A program made the position numbers and the translations under genes. Of a stretch of 64,000 nt of DNA, positions 45,138-53,007 are shown piece by piece (within the stretch, counting starts at the first letter, position 1; every line of letters starts with the position of its first letter). The notes below the pieces were generated by a model, which was not told the DNA's origin, did no database searches, and worked only from the letters and a program-made list of their open reading frames with translations. The stretch covers positions 1 to 64,000 of the forward strand of contig NZ_VTTM01000016.1 of the NCBI RefSeq assembly GCF_008364795.1, written 5' to 3'. Origin of the DNA: Azospirillum oryzae. Its GTDB lineage: Bacteria > Pseudomonadota > Alphaproteobacteria > Azospirillales > Azospirillaceae.

Positions 45138-46976
45138 ATGTCCTACGCATCCACGACCATCGCCGACGTCCTCGACCAGATCAACCGGACCTATTTCCTG
45201 CCGGCCATCCAACGGCCCTACGTCTGGGAGGCCTCGCAGGTGGTGGCGCTGTTCGACAGCCTGCTCAAAGGCTATCCGATCAGTTCGTTTCTGTTCTGGG
45301 AACTACAGCCGGAGAACCGCGGCAACTGGGACATCTACCAATTCGTCGAGAACTTCCGCTATGGCCAAGTGCACAACGAACCGGCGGAGACCGATGGGCG
45401 CGACGTTGTGCTCGTTCTCGACGGGCAGCAGCGCCTGACCTCCCTGCTGATCGGGCTGCGCGGCAGCTACACGGTGAAGCTGAAGCATAAGCGCTGGGAC
45501 AATCCCCTGGCTTGGTCCAAGCAGCGCCTCTATCTGAACCTTCTCAAGGATCCCGGACAAGACGACGCAGGAGAAGAGGACGAGGTCGGCGTTACCTATG
45601 GCCTTCGGTTCTTCGAAGAACCGCCGGGTAATGACCGCGGGCACCTGTGGTTCAAGGTCGGGCGCATTCTGGATTGTCGCGACGATGACCGGTTCGATCA
45701 GGTGAAGGAGGAGGTCGTGGACAGCCTCCCCGATACCGTCACTCGTGGCGAGGTGCGGATCGTCGAGCGCAACCTGGACCGCCTGTACCGTACGGTCTGG
45801 AAGGACGACGTCGTCGCCTATTATACGGAAAAGAGCCAGAGTTATGACCGCGTGCTCGACATCTTCATCAGGGCAAACGACGGCGGCACCAAGCTCAGCA
45901 AGTCCGACTTGCTGCTTTCGATGATTACGTCCAAATGGGACGGAGTGAACGCCCGCGAGGAGATCTTCAACTTCGTCGATCGACTCAACGATGAACTCGA
46001 CCGCAAGAACGACCTCAACAAAGATTTCGTAATGCGGGCCTGCCTCGTTTTGTCTGACCTGGACCACGTTTACAAGGTCAACAATTTCACTACGGCGAAC
46101 CTCGCGGTCATCCAGCGCAACTGGCCGGAGATTAAGCGGTCGCTGGAGGCGACGCTGCGGCTGGTCAATCGGTTCGGCATCGACCGCGACACTCTGACCA
46201 GCGCCAACGCCGTCCTGCCGATCGCCTATTACCTGTTCAAGCTGGGTGACGGTGTGATGCTCGATGGGACGACGCCTTTCGAGGTCCAGAACCGCTTGCG
46301 AATCCGTCGATGGCTTCTCGGAGCGCTGCTGAACAGCGTGTTCGGCGGAAGCTCGGACCAGACCATCGGCACGTCCCGCGCCTTGTTGCGGGAGGCCATG
46401 GAGACCGAGCGCGACTTCCCCTTCCATGCCCTGACCGACGGGCTGCGCAAGCGCCGTGGGCGCGTCGTCGCCTTCGACGAGGAGGCGAACGTTGCGGCTT
46501 TGCTGGAAACGACCTACGGTCAGCGCACCTGTTTTTTGGCGCTTTCCACCCTCTATGAGGAGCAGAACTGGTCGTCGTCGCTTTACCACATCGACCACAT
46601 CATTCCGCGGACGCTTTGCACGCGCCGCAGCCTCCAGGGACGAGGCATCTCTGAAAGCCGCATTGACGAAATTCTGGCCTGCGTCGATCGGATCGGAAAT
46701 CTGCAGCTCCTGCTGGGGCGGGAGAACTCAGAGAAAGCCGGCATGTCGTTCGGCGACTGGATACGCACCCGCGACGGCGGCTTTTTGGAGATGCATCTCA
46801 TTCCGCCCGAACCCCATCTTTGGGTACCGGAGGCTCTTCCGGAGTTTGTCGCGGCCCGCGAGGATCTGATCCGCAGACGCCTGCGGCTCTACAGCATCTT
46901 CGGCGATTCGGGGCCTGTACCCGCATGGGCATCCCAAGGAGACAGCCCGTTCCCTATTCAGCCGGCCGCGGGGTAG
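45138..46976 (+). CDS. DUF262/DUF1524 nuclease (GmrSD/BrxU/SspE-like), 612 aa
   Basis: The N-terminal DUF262 domain has FLPAIQRPYVWEASQV and VLDGQQRLTSLLIGL (DGQQR at residues 95-99), a ParB-like NTPase motif. The C-terminal DUF1524 domain has YHIDHIIPRTLC near residue 483, followed by DRIGNLQLLLGRENSEKAG, the His-Me-finger nuclease pattern. Proteins of this make-up are type IV restriction enzymes (GmrSD, BrxU) that cut modified phage DNA, or SspE, which works with phosphorothioate marks. No Dnd/Ssp modification genes are present, so a modification-dependent or BREX-linked role is more likely. It diverges from pglW. The ribosome site is weak. Confidence 0.88.
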   Translation: MSYASTTIADVLDQINRTYFLPAIQRPYVWEASQVVALFDSLLKGYPISSFLFWELQPENRGNWDIYQFVENFRYGQVHNEPAETDGRDVVLVLDGQQRLTSLLIGLRGSYTVKLKHKRWDNPLAWSKQRLYLNLLKDPGQDDAGEEDEVGVTYGLRFFEEPPGNDRGHLWFKVGRILDCRDDDRFDQVKEEVVDSLPDTVTRGEVRIVERNLDRLYRTVWKDDVVAYYTEKSQSYDRVLDIFIRANDGGTKLSKSDLLLSMITSKWDGVNAREEIFNFVDRLNDELDRKNDLNKDFVMRACLVLSDLDHVYKVNNFTTANLAVIQRNWPEIKRSLEATLRLVNRFGIDRDTLTSANAVLPIAYYLFKLGDGVMLDGTTPFEVQNRLRIRRWLLGALLNSVFGGSSDQTIGTSRALLREAMETERDFPFHALTDGLRKRRGRVVAFDEEANVAALLETTYGQRTCFLALSTLYEEQNWSSSLYHIDHIIPRTLCTRRSLQGRGISESRIDEILACVDRIGNLQLLLGRENSEKAGMSFGDWIRTRDGGFLEMHLIPPEPHLWVPEALPEFVAAREDLIRRRLRLYSIFGDSGPVPAWASQGDSPFPIQPAAG

Positions 46977-47011
46977 AGGCACCCGCAGCCGGTACACTGC
47001 CCTCCAAAGAA

Positions 47012-47266
47012 ATGGAGGCGGCCGAAACGTCGATCTTGTTGGTGCCCGTGGCGCGTGACGGAACCGCCTTTATTCCGGAACTCGGCAATTCCCGCGCTTA
47101 CACCATCGGCCCCAAAGGAGAGGAGCGAAAAGTCGCCGATTACCGGCAAGCCCTGCAGGAGTTGCGCGCCATGCCTAAAGCGTGCTGGCGCCGCCCCAAT
47201 GATGCCGGCAATTGGGGGATTGTGACTGCCGTCCGTTGGGAGATGCGGCCCATCACCGCAGCATAA
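47012..47266 (+). CDS. Small hypothetical protein after the nuclease, 84 aa
   Basis: Starts at an ATG 35 bases after the DUF262 stop; reads MEAAETSILLVPVARDGTAF and ends in a tryptophan-containing strand (NWGIVTAVRWEMRP). It is beta-rich, with no known motif. The frame stays open upstream into the nuclease gene in another frame, so I use the internal ATG. It could be co-transcribed with the nuclease and act as an accessory. It is the last gene before the right direct repeat. Confidence 0.45.
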   Translation: MEAAETSILLVPVARDGTAFIPELGNSRAYTIGPKGEERKVADYRQALQELRAMPKACWRRPNDAGNWGIVTAVRWEMRPITAA

Positions 47267-47327
47267 TCGGCTGAGCTGACCTGAACATCGGGTTTAGCTC
47301 AGCCGTCGGTTGCCAAACTTGTCCGCG

Positions 47328-47367
47328 ATGCACCGCTCAACTGACGGTGCTAAACGTCTACAGGCGG
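47328..47367. repeat. Right copy of imperfect direct repeat (candidate attR)
   Basis: It has ATGCACC, CTAAACGTCTA and AGGCGG in the same order and spacing as the left copy at 44-81, with an extra G after ATGCACC. It lies between the last cargo gene and the decayed genes to its right. Confidence 0.45.
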
Positions 47368-47416
47368 GAGAGTCAATTCTCGGTGGTTGCGCGCCCCCGC
47401 AACCACCGACACTTGA

Positions 47417-47442
47417 CGCCCCGGTTCGAAAGAGCCGGGGCG
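47417..47442. terminator. GC-rich hairpin with GAAA tetraloop
   Basis: The 11-bp stem CGCCCCGGTTC / GAGCCGGGGCG has one G-T wobble and a GAAA loop. No T-run follows, so termination is possible but not certain. It lies just outside the right direct repeat. Confidence 0.5.
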
Positions 47443-47535
47443 TTCGTGCGTCTGGGCCTTGCCCATCCGGGCGGTGCTCTCGCAGACCGCCAGGACGCCG
47501 GTAAGCGTCGTCTGGCGACTGCAGCGTGAACAGGT

Positions 47536-47643
47536 TTCCAGTCCGCGGCTGTTGGCGAGCAGGACCTCGATGCCCTTGTGGGCGAACTGGCTGGCGACGG
47601 CCGCGCCGATGGCGCCCGAGCCCAGGATGGCATAAGTGGTCAT
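47536..47643 (-). pseudogene. 5' fragment of NAD(P)-binding reductase
   Basis: It has a good ribosome site (AAAGGA) and a start, then MTTYAILGSGAIGAAVASQF and a GIEVLLANSRG strand. This is the N-terminal Rossmann motif (GSGAIG) of NADPH-dependent F420-reductase-like proteins. After about 36 codons the similarity stops and the frame runs on as cysteine/arginine-rich sequence. The rest of the gene is missing, apparently lost at the island edge. Confidence 0.6.
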
Positions 47644-47656
47644 GACGATGGTCCTT

Positions 47657-47818
47657 TCAGAATGACAGGTTGCCCTCGCCGACGGTGGAGGTCACCGGGC
47701 CGAAGCTGTCCAGGAAGATGAAGGGGCCGACCGACCGGCGCATGGCCGACGGCAGGAAGCGGCGGACCTGGAACCCGTCGCCGATGTCGCGGACGGCAGG
47801 CAGCAGGATGCGGTCGAT
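47657..47818 (-). pseudogene. Fragment of a pirin gene
   Basis: Contains VRDIGDGFQVRRFLPSAMRR and SVGPFIFLDSFGPV, the conserved N-terminal stretch of pirins (usual length 230-290 aa). It lacks its own start codon, has only about 50 codons, and ends 13 bases before the reductase start. Most of the protein, including the metal-binding histidines, is gone. Confidence 0.65.
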
Positions 47819-47824
47819 GCCGGC

Positions 47825-48010
47825 GGCTGGGGCAACATGCCCCTGCCGATGATCCAGGAGGATCTGGACACCGGACGGCTGGTGCGGCTGGACATGCCCG
47901 ACTGCAAGGGCGGTCCCTATCGGCTGCAGGCCGTCCATCGCACCGACAGCCCGCCGGGGCCGGCCGCCTCCTTCCTGATTTCCCGCTTCGAAGGCCAGAT
48001 GGCGGGATGA
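47825..48010 (+). pseudogene. 3' fragment of a LysR-family regulator gene
   Basis: The frame reads GWGNMPLPMIQEDLDTGRLV and on to a stop at 48008-48010. GWGxxP followed by a conserved acidic helix is the typical end of LysR effector domains. The first two thirds of the gene are missing, and it abuts the pirin fragment head to head. It probably once regulated the pirin/reductase pair. Confidence 0.6.
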
Positions 48011-48171
48011 GGAACCGCCGTTGATTGTTCCTGATCTTGCAACGGATTTCTTCGATCTGCGTGGTTTATCGTTCACGCAAGAACGTTTAGCGTCCTTGCA
48101 TTGACCGGCACGGCAATCCGTTCGCGTCCGGCCTGATCCCGATCTCTCCCAAAGATCCAAGGACGCGGATC

Positions 48172-48624
48172 ATGAGCCAATCCACCTCACTTTGCGTCGC
48201 CGCCGGCGATGTTCTGTCGACCCTTTCCTGCAAGCTGCACAGCGCCGGCTGCTCCGTCGTTCGCGGGGTGCTGGACCTGTTGATGATGCCGTCGGGCAAT
48301 CAGCGCCTTCTCGGCTGGCTCGGCAATCACCTGCTGTCGATCGCCGGTCAACTCGGCGGCGGTGCGTCGGACCTGATCCCGCTCCACTCCGACCTCTATT
48401 TCGCTGCCGTTGGCTCGTTTCTGACAGCAATCAGCTGTGCCGCGATTCTGGCGCTGCGCTCGTTCGGCACCGCGGTCGTGCTGGCGATCATCATGCTGAT
48501 CGGTGCGCATGTTCTGATCCTGCTGTTGCCGCCGGACCTCGCCGCGTCGGTCAAGGGCGTCGAATTCGTGATGATCGCCGGCTTGCTCGCGGTCAGCGCT
48601 GCAGTCCGCCACTCACCGCATTGA
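48172..48624 (+). CDS. Small membrane protein of unknown function, 150 aa
   Basis: Two to three membrane helices are visible in the C-terminal half (LYFAAVGSFLTAISCAAILA, VVLAIIMLIGAHVLILLL, FVMIAGLLAVSAAV). The N-terminal half is amphipathic. A ribosome site (AAGGA) precedes the ATG. It has no recognised family. The first operator of the GntR regulon starts 26 bases after its stop, so it is upstream of, and not part of, the transport operon. Confidence 0.6.
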   Translation: MSQSTSLCVAAGDVLSTLSCKLHSAGCSVVRGVLDLLMMPSGNQRLLGWLGNHLLSIAGQLGGGASDLIPLHSDLYFAAVGSFLTAISCAAILALRSFGTAVVLAIIMLIGAHVLILLLPPDLAASVKGVEFVMIAGLLAVSAAVRHSPH

Positions 48625-48638
48625 CCGAATTGTCCGCC

Positions 48639-48666
48639 TTGACAGGTAACTTATAACTTATAAGAT
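48639..48666 (+). promoter_or_regulatory. Sigma-70 promoter with internal GntR-type operator
   Basis: TTGACA (48639-48644), 16 bases, then TAAGAT (48661-48666). The spacer and -10 carry the perfect palindrome CTTATAACTTATAAG (48650-48664). A bound repressor would block RNA polymerase. The same palindrome is at 57941-57955. It drives the ABC-transporter operon. Confidence 0.75.
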
Positions 48667-48734
48667 TGCTGCATCGGATGGTCCGGTGCGGTGGGACGTC
48701 GCCGGCCTTCCGGGTTCCAGACAAGGAGGGTCGG

Positions 48735-49778
48735 ATGACGACAAGACGGGCAGGGCGCCTTTGCGCGCCCATAGTGTTCGCCATACTGATTGCGTCCGGG
48801 TCATCGCATGCGCGCGACCTGACCGTCGTCGGGTTCGGTGGATCGTTGCAGGATGCGATGCGGACGGCCTATTTCGAACCCTTTTCCAAACGGTCGGGTG
48901 CGCCGCTGATCGAGGAGTCCTACACCGGCGGCATCGCCAAGCTGAAGGCGATGAACCAGTCGCGGACGGTCACGTGGGACGTCCTGCAGATGGACGAGAA
49001 CGAGATGACGCTGGCCTGCGACGAGGGGCTTCTCGAACCCTTCGACTGGAAAAGCCAGCCGAACGCCGCCGACATCATCCCGCAGGTCAAGGCGCCCTGC
49101 GGCGTCGGTGCCTTCGTCTGGTCGAAGGTGCTGGCCTTCGATCCGGCCAAGACCCCCGGCGTGAAATCCTGGGCGGATTTCTGGGACCTCAAGCGCTGGC
49201 CGGGCGAACGCGGCTTACGCAAGCAGGCGCGCATGACGCTGGAGATCGCCCTGCTGGCCGACGGCGTCGCCCCCGACAAGCTCTATGAGACGCTGGGCAC
49301 CAAGGCGGGGGTGGACCGCGCCTTCGCCAAGCTGGACCAGATCAAGCCGCACATCCGCTGGTGGGTCAGCGGCGCGCAGCCGGTCGAATGGCTCGCCGCC
49401 GGCAATGTCGTCATGACCTCCGCCTACAACGGGCGGGTCGCCGCCGCCAACAAGGACGGGCGGTCCTTCACCATGCTGTGGACACAGCAGCTCTATTCCG
49501 CCGATTACTGGACGATCCCCAAGGGCACCGACAAGCTGGCGGCGGCCAGGGAACTGGTCGCCTACATGACCAGCGCCGATGCGCAGAAGCGCTTTGCCGA
49601 GACGATCCCCTACGGCGTCACCAACGGCCGCGCCTCCGCCCTGATCGATCCGAAAGTCCAGCCGGACCTGCCGACCGCCTCGCAGAACATGGCGGGCGCG
49701 TTGATGATCGACACGCCCTTCTGGGTGAACAACGAGGATGAGTTGCAGCAGCGCTTCGAGCGCTGGGTCGCCCAATAG
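48735..49778 (+). CDS. PotD-type ABC substrate-binding protein, 347 aa
   Basis: Begins with a signal peptide (MTTRRAGRLCAPIVFAILIA, cleavage after HA), then DLTVVGFGGSLQDAMRTAYFEPF, the usual start of spermidine/putrescine-type binding proteins. IRWWVSGAQPVEWLAAGNV and YWTIPKGTDKL are family landmarks. It is exported to the periplasm and should deliver a small cationic or amino compound to the two permeases. AAGGAGG precedes the ATG at 48735. It is first in an operon that continues with a paralogue, two permeases and an SDR. The ligand is unknown. Confidence 0.9.
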   Translation: MTTRRAGRLCAPIVFAILIASGSSHARDLTVVGFGGSLQDAMRTAYFEPFSKRSGAPLIEESYTGGIAKLKAMNQSRTVTWDVLQMDENEMTLACDEGLLEPFDWKSQPNAADIIPQVKAPCGVGAFVWSKVLAFDPAKTPGVKSWADFWDLKRWPGERGLRKQARMTLEIALLADGVAPDKLYETLGTKAGVDRAFAKLDQIKPHIRWWVSGAQPVEWLAAGNVVMTSAYNGRVAAANKDGRSFTMLWTQQLYSADYWTIPKGTDKLAAARELVAYMTSADAQKRFAETIPYGVTNGRASALIDPKVQPDLPTASQNMAGALMIDTPFWVNNEDELQQRFERWVAQ

Positions 49779-49841
49779 ATCCGGGTTCACCGGACCGGGT
49801 GCAGAGCCGACCGCAACCAGTTTCCTGAACAGGTGAGAAAC

Positions 49842-50897
49842 ATGATGCTTCACGCGACGCGCATCATCGGATGCGCGCTGGCCGCCGGGCTGTTGTCCGC
49901 GCCGGCCCTGGCGCAATCCACAAAAACCGAGCAATTGACCGTCGTCGGCGCCGGCGGTGTGCTGCAGGACGCCGAACGCGCGGTGTTCTTCCGCCCCTTT
50001 GCCGATGCCAACAAGGTGCAACTGACCGAGGATTCCTATTCGGGTCAGATGGCGAAGGTCCGCGCCATGGTCGATACCGGCAGCGTCAGCTGGGATGTGC
50101 TGCAGGTCGAACAGAACAGCCTGCTGAGCGGCTGCGAGGAAGGGCTGTTCGAGAAGATCGACTGGACCGGGATCGGCGACCGCAGGGATTTCATCGACGG
50201 GGCCTACAGCGAATGCGGTGTCGGCGCCTTCGTCTGGTCGATGGTGATGACCTACGACCGCTCCCGCATCGCCGACGGCCCGAAAAACTGGGCCGATTTC
50301 TGGAACGTGCAGCGCTGGCCGGGCAAGCGCGGCCTGCGTCAGACCGCTAAGATGACGTTGGAGATCGCCCTGCTGGCCGATGGCGTGCCGCGTGAGGAGG
50401 TGTACAAGGTATTGGCGACCCCGGCCGGGGTGGAGCGTGCCTTCGCGTCGCTCGACAGGCTCAAGCCGAATATCCTGTGGTGGACTTCCGGCGCCGAGCC
50501 GATCGAGCGGCTGGCTTCCAGCGACGTGGTCATGTCGGCCGCCTTCAACGGTCGGGTGGCGGCGGCCAACCAGGGCGGGCGGTCCTTCGCGCTCGCCTGG
50601 GACGGGCAGGTGCTGGGCGTCGATTACTGGGCGATCCCGAAGGGGGCGAAGAACCGGGCCACGGCGGAGCGCTTCATCGCCTTCGCCAGCCGGCCGGAGG
50701 TGCAGGCGCGTTTCCCCAGCCACATCGCCTATGGCGTGACCAATCGTAAAGCGAACCTTGCCGTCGATCCGAAGCTGGCCGCCGACCTGCCGACGAGCCC
50801 CGCGAATTTCGCCCTGGCGGTCCCGCTCGACACCGCCTTCTGGGCCGACCATGGCGAGGCGTTGGAAGCGCGCTTTGCCAACTGGCGCTCCCGATGA
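49842..50897 (+). CDS. Second PotD-type substrate-binding protein, 351 aa
   Basis: A paralogue of the preceding protein: signal peptide (CALAAGLLSAPALA), LTVVGAGGVLQDAERAVFFRPF, ILWWTSGAEPIERLASSDVV, VLGVDYWAIPKGAKNR. The two share the same order of landmarks over their whole length, so they arose by duplication. Having both ahead of one permease pair suggests two related ligands for one transporter. The start is at ATG 49842 with AGGTGAGAAAC upstream; a GTG at 49833 and an ATG at 49845 are alternatives. Confidence 0.9.
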   Translation: MMLHATRIIGCALAAGLLSAPALAQSTKTEQLTVVGAGGVLQDAERAVFFRPFADANKVQLTEDSYSGQMAKVRAMVDTGSVSWDVLQVEQNSLLSGCEEGLFEKIDWTGIGDRRDFIDGAYSECGVGAFVWSMVMTYDRSRIADGPKNWADFWNVQRWPGKRGLRQTAKMTLEIALLADGVPREEVYKVLATPAGVERAFASLDRLKPNILWWTSGAEPIERLASSDVVMSAAFNGRVAAANQGGRSFALAWDGQVLGVDYWAIPKGAKNRATAERFIAFASRPEVQARFPSHIAYGVTNRKANLAVDPKLAADLPTSPANFALAVPLDTAFWADHGEALEARFANWRSR

Positions 50898-50913
50898 ACG
50901 GTGGAAAGGAGCG

Positions 50914-52173
50914 ATGACGCGCATGGCAACCACCACAGAAGCAATGGATGGGGCTTCGGCGCTGACGCCGCCGTCCCTGTCGTCGCGTGCGAAGGCCCGG
51001 ATGGTCTCGGCCCTGCTGATCGCGCCGCTCATCCTGTTCCTCACCCTGGTCTTCGTGCTGCCGCTGGGCGGCATGCTGGTGCATGCGGTGGAGAATGGCG
51101 AAGTGGGCGCGGCGTTGCCCGGCGTCGCAGCGGAGATGCGAGGCTGGACCGGCGAGGGACTGCCGCCGGAGAGCGCCTATGCCGCGCTGGCCCGCGACCT
51201 GAAGGCCGCCTATGGCGAGCCTCGCCTGGGCGAGGCGAGCCGGCGCCTGAATTACGAACGCTCCGGCTACCGCGCGCTGCTGACCAGGACCGCGCGGTCC
51301 GTCCGCGCCATCGACCGGCCGCAGGCGGGCTGGGCGGCGGAGCTGACCGCCATCGATCCGCGCTGGGGCGAGCCTGCCACCTGGGCGGCGCTGCGGCGGG
51401 CCAGCCCGCCGCTGACGCCCTACTACCTGCTGACGGCGCTCGACCTGCGGATGGACAACAACGGTTCGATCGCACGGGCTCCGGCGGAGGAGCGCATCTA
51501 CATCGACACGCTGGGCCGCACCCTGTGGATCGGCTTCGTCACCACGCTCCTGTGCCTCGTGCTGGGCTTCCCGCTGGCCCATGCGTTGGTCAGCCTGCCG
51601 CGCGGCTTCGCGTCGGTGCTGATGGTCTGCGTGCTGCTGCCCTTCTGGACCTCGCTGCTGGTGCGGACCAGCGCCTGGATCGTCGTGTTGCAGAAGGAAG
51701 GCGTGCTGAACGGGCTGCTGACCCGGCTCGGCATCGTCGATGCGCCGCTGGAACTGGTGTTCAACCGCTTTGGCCTCTATGTCGCGATGGTGCACATCCT
51801 GCTGCCCTTCATGATCCTGCCGATCCTCAGCGTGATGAAGGGCATCTCGCCGTCCTACATGCGGGCCTCGGCCTCGCTGGGCGCCCATCCGGCGGTCGGC
51901 TTCCTCAAGGTCTATCTGCCGATGACGCTGCCGGGCGTCGGGGCGGGGTGCCTGATGACCTTCATCATCGGCGTCGGCTATTACATCACGCCCAGCCTGG
52001 TCGGCGGCGCCCGCGACCAGATGACCAGCTATTTCATCGCCTACTACGCGAACACCACCATCAATTGGGGCCTGTCTTCGGCGCTGGGGGCGATCCTGCT
52101 CGCCTGCATCATGCTGCTTTACGCGACGGTCGGGCGCCTGATCGGCGTCGGCCGCATCGCCGGCATCCAGTGA
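50914..52173 (+). CDS. ABC transporter permease (PotB-type), 419 aa
   Basis: The first membrane helix (ALLIAPLILFLTLVFVLPLGGM) is followed by a periplasmic loop of about 150 residues, longer than in typical PotB. Five more helices follow, with the EAA-type loop (YMRASASLGAHPAVGFLKVYLPMTL) near residue 320. It starts 16 bases after the binding-protein stop, with AAAGGAGCG upstream. The longer frame that begins inside the previous gene is not used. It pairs with the permease at 52204 and the ATPase at 60900. Confidence 0.9.
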   Translation: MTRMATTTEAMDGASALTPPSLSSRAKARMVSALLIAPLILFLTLVFVLPLGGMLVHAVENGEVGAALPGVAAEMRGWTGEGLPPESAYAALARDLKAAYGEPRLGEASRRLNYERSGYRALLTRTARSVRAIDRPQAGWAAELTAIDPRWGEPATWAALRRASPPLTPYYLLTALDLRMDNNGSIARAPAEERIYIDTLGRTLWIGFVTTLLCLVLGFPLAHALVSLPRGFASVLMVCVLLPFWTSLLVRTSAWIVVLQKEGVLNGLLTRLGIVDAPLELVFNRFGLYVAMVHILLPFMILPILSVMKGISPSYMRASASLGAHPAVGFLKVYLPMTLPGVGAGCLMTFIIGVGYYITPSLVGGARDQMTSYFIAYYANTTINWGLSSALGAILLACIMLLYATVGRLIGVGRIAGIQ

Positions 52174-52203
52174 GGTCCCCGCGTCCGGAAGAGAGGCCGA
52201 ACC

Positions 52204-53007
52204 ATGTCCAATCCCACCCGTGTTCTCCACTATGCCTTCTGCTGCGCGATGATGGTCTTCCTGGTGGGGCCGATCCTGGCGGTCGTCCCGATTTCCTTCA
52301 GCTCCGCCGGCTTCCTGTCCTACCCGATCCCCGGCCTGTCGCTGCAATGGTACGAGAAGGTGATGGCGGCGTCCGGCCCCTGGCTGCCGGCGCTGCGCAA
52401 CAGCCTGATCGTCGGCACCGGCGCCATGGCGCTGGCGACGCTGCTCGGCACGCTGGCGGCGCTGGGGCTGGCGCGCAACGACCTGCCGGGGCGGTCCTTC
52501 CTGCTCGGCCTGCTGATCGCGCCGATGGTGGTGCCGGTGGTGATCAGCGGCGTCGCCATGTATTTCCTGTTCGCGCGGATCGGCCTGACCGCCTCCTATC
52601 TCGGGCTGATCCTGGCGCATGCGGCGCTGGGCGCGCCCTTCGTCGTCATCACGGTGACGGCGACCCTGCGCAACTTCGACACCACCCTGGTGCGGGCGGC
52701 CTACAGCCTGGGCGCCTCGCCGGTGCGGGCCTTCCTGACCGTGACGCTGCCGCTGATCCTGCCGGGCGTGCTGTCCGGCGGCCTGTTCGCCTTCATCTTT
52801 TCCTTCGACGAGGTGGTGGTGGCGCTGTTCGTCGGCGGGCCGGAACAGCGGACCCTGCCGCGCCAGATGTTCGACGGCATCCGCGACACCATCGATCCGT
52901 CCATCCTGGCGATGTCGACCCTGCTGGTCGGCGTCACCATCGTCTTCATGGTCCTCCTCGCCCGGCTGGGGCGGGGGACCGGTTCAAAGCCTGGGAGCAA
53001 GGCATGA
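52204..53007 (+). CDS. ABC transporter permease (PotC-type), 267 aa
   Basis: Six membrane helices, starting YAFCCAMMVFLVGPILAVVP. The EAA loop lies near residue 165 (VRAAYSLGASPVRAFLTVTLPLI). The length is normal for PotC. AAGAGAGGCCGAACC precedes the ATG. The stop overlaps the SDR start by 4 bases. It belongs with the PotB-type permease. Confidence 0.92.
   Translation: MSNPTRVLHYAFCCAMMVFLVGPILAVVPISFSSAGFLSYPIPGLSLQWYEKVMAASGPWLPALRNSLIVGTGAMALATLLGTLAALGLARNDLPGRSFLLGLLIAPMVVPVVISGVAMYFLFARIGLTASYLGLILAHAALGAPFVVITVTATLRNFDTTLVRAAYSLGASPVRAFLTVTLPLILPGVLSGGLFAFIFSFDEVVVALFVGGPEQRTLPRQMFDGIRDTIDPSILAMSTLLVGVTIVFMVLLARLGRGTGSKPGSKA

Larger units (their letters stand above)
44..47367. mobile_element. 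Putative ~47-kb mobile defence island
   Basis: The span is bounded by an imperfect direct repeat (44-81 and 47328-47367). Near its left end are four tyrosine recombinase genes, an excisionase, an XRE regulator and a RepA-like primase. The remainder carries Zorya I, BREX type 2 and a DUF262 nuclease. Decayed gene fragments lie immediately beyond the right repeat. The gene content is seen directly. That these repeats are the true attachment sites, and that the span moves as one unit rather than as nested insertions, is inference. The trio at 3040-8912 and the integrase/excisionase module at 9109-16515 could represent two separate integration events. Confidence 0.5.

Noticed and set aside
47657..48160. 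167-codon minus-strand frame as an intact gene
   Set aside because: Only its last ~50 codons resemble pirin; the upstream part is antisense to the LysR fragment, so it is a pseudogene.
48645..48665. Tandem TTATAA as a simple repeat
   Set aside because: The sequence is better read as a symmetric operator because the same palindrome recurs at 57941.
49215..51074. 619-codon minus-strand frame over the binding proteins
   Set aside because: Antisense to two genes with signal peptides and family landmarks.
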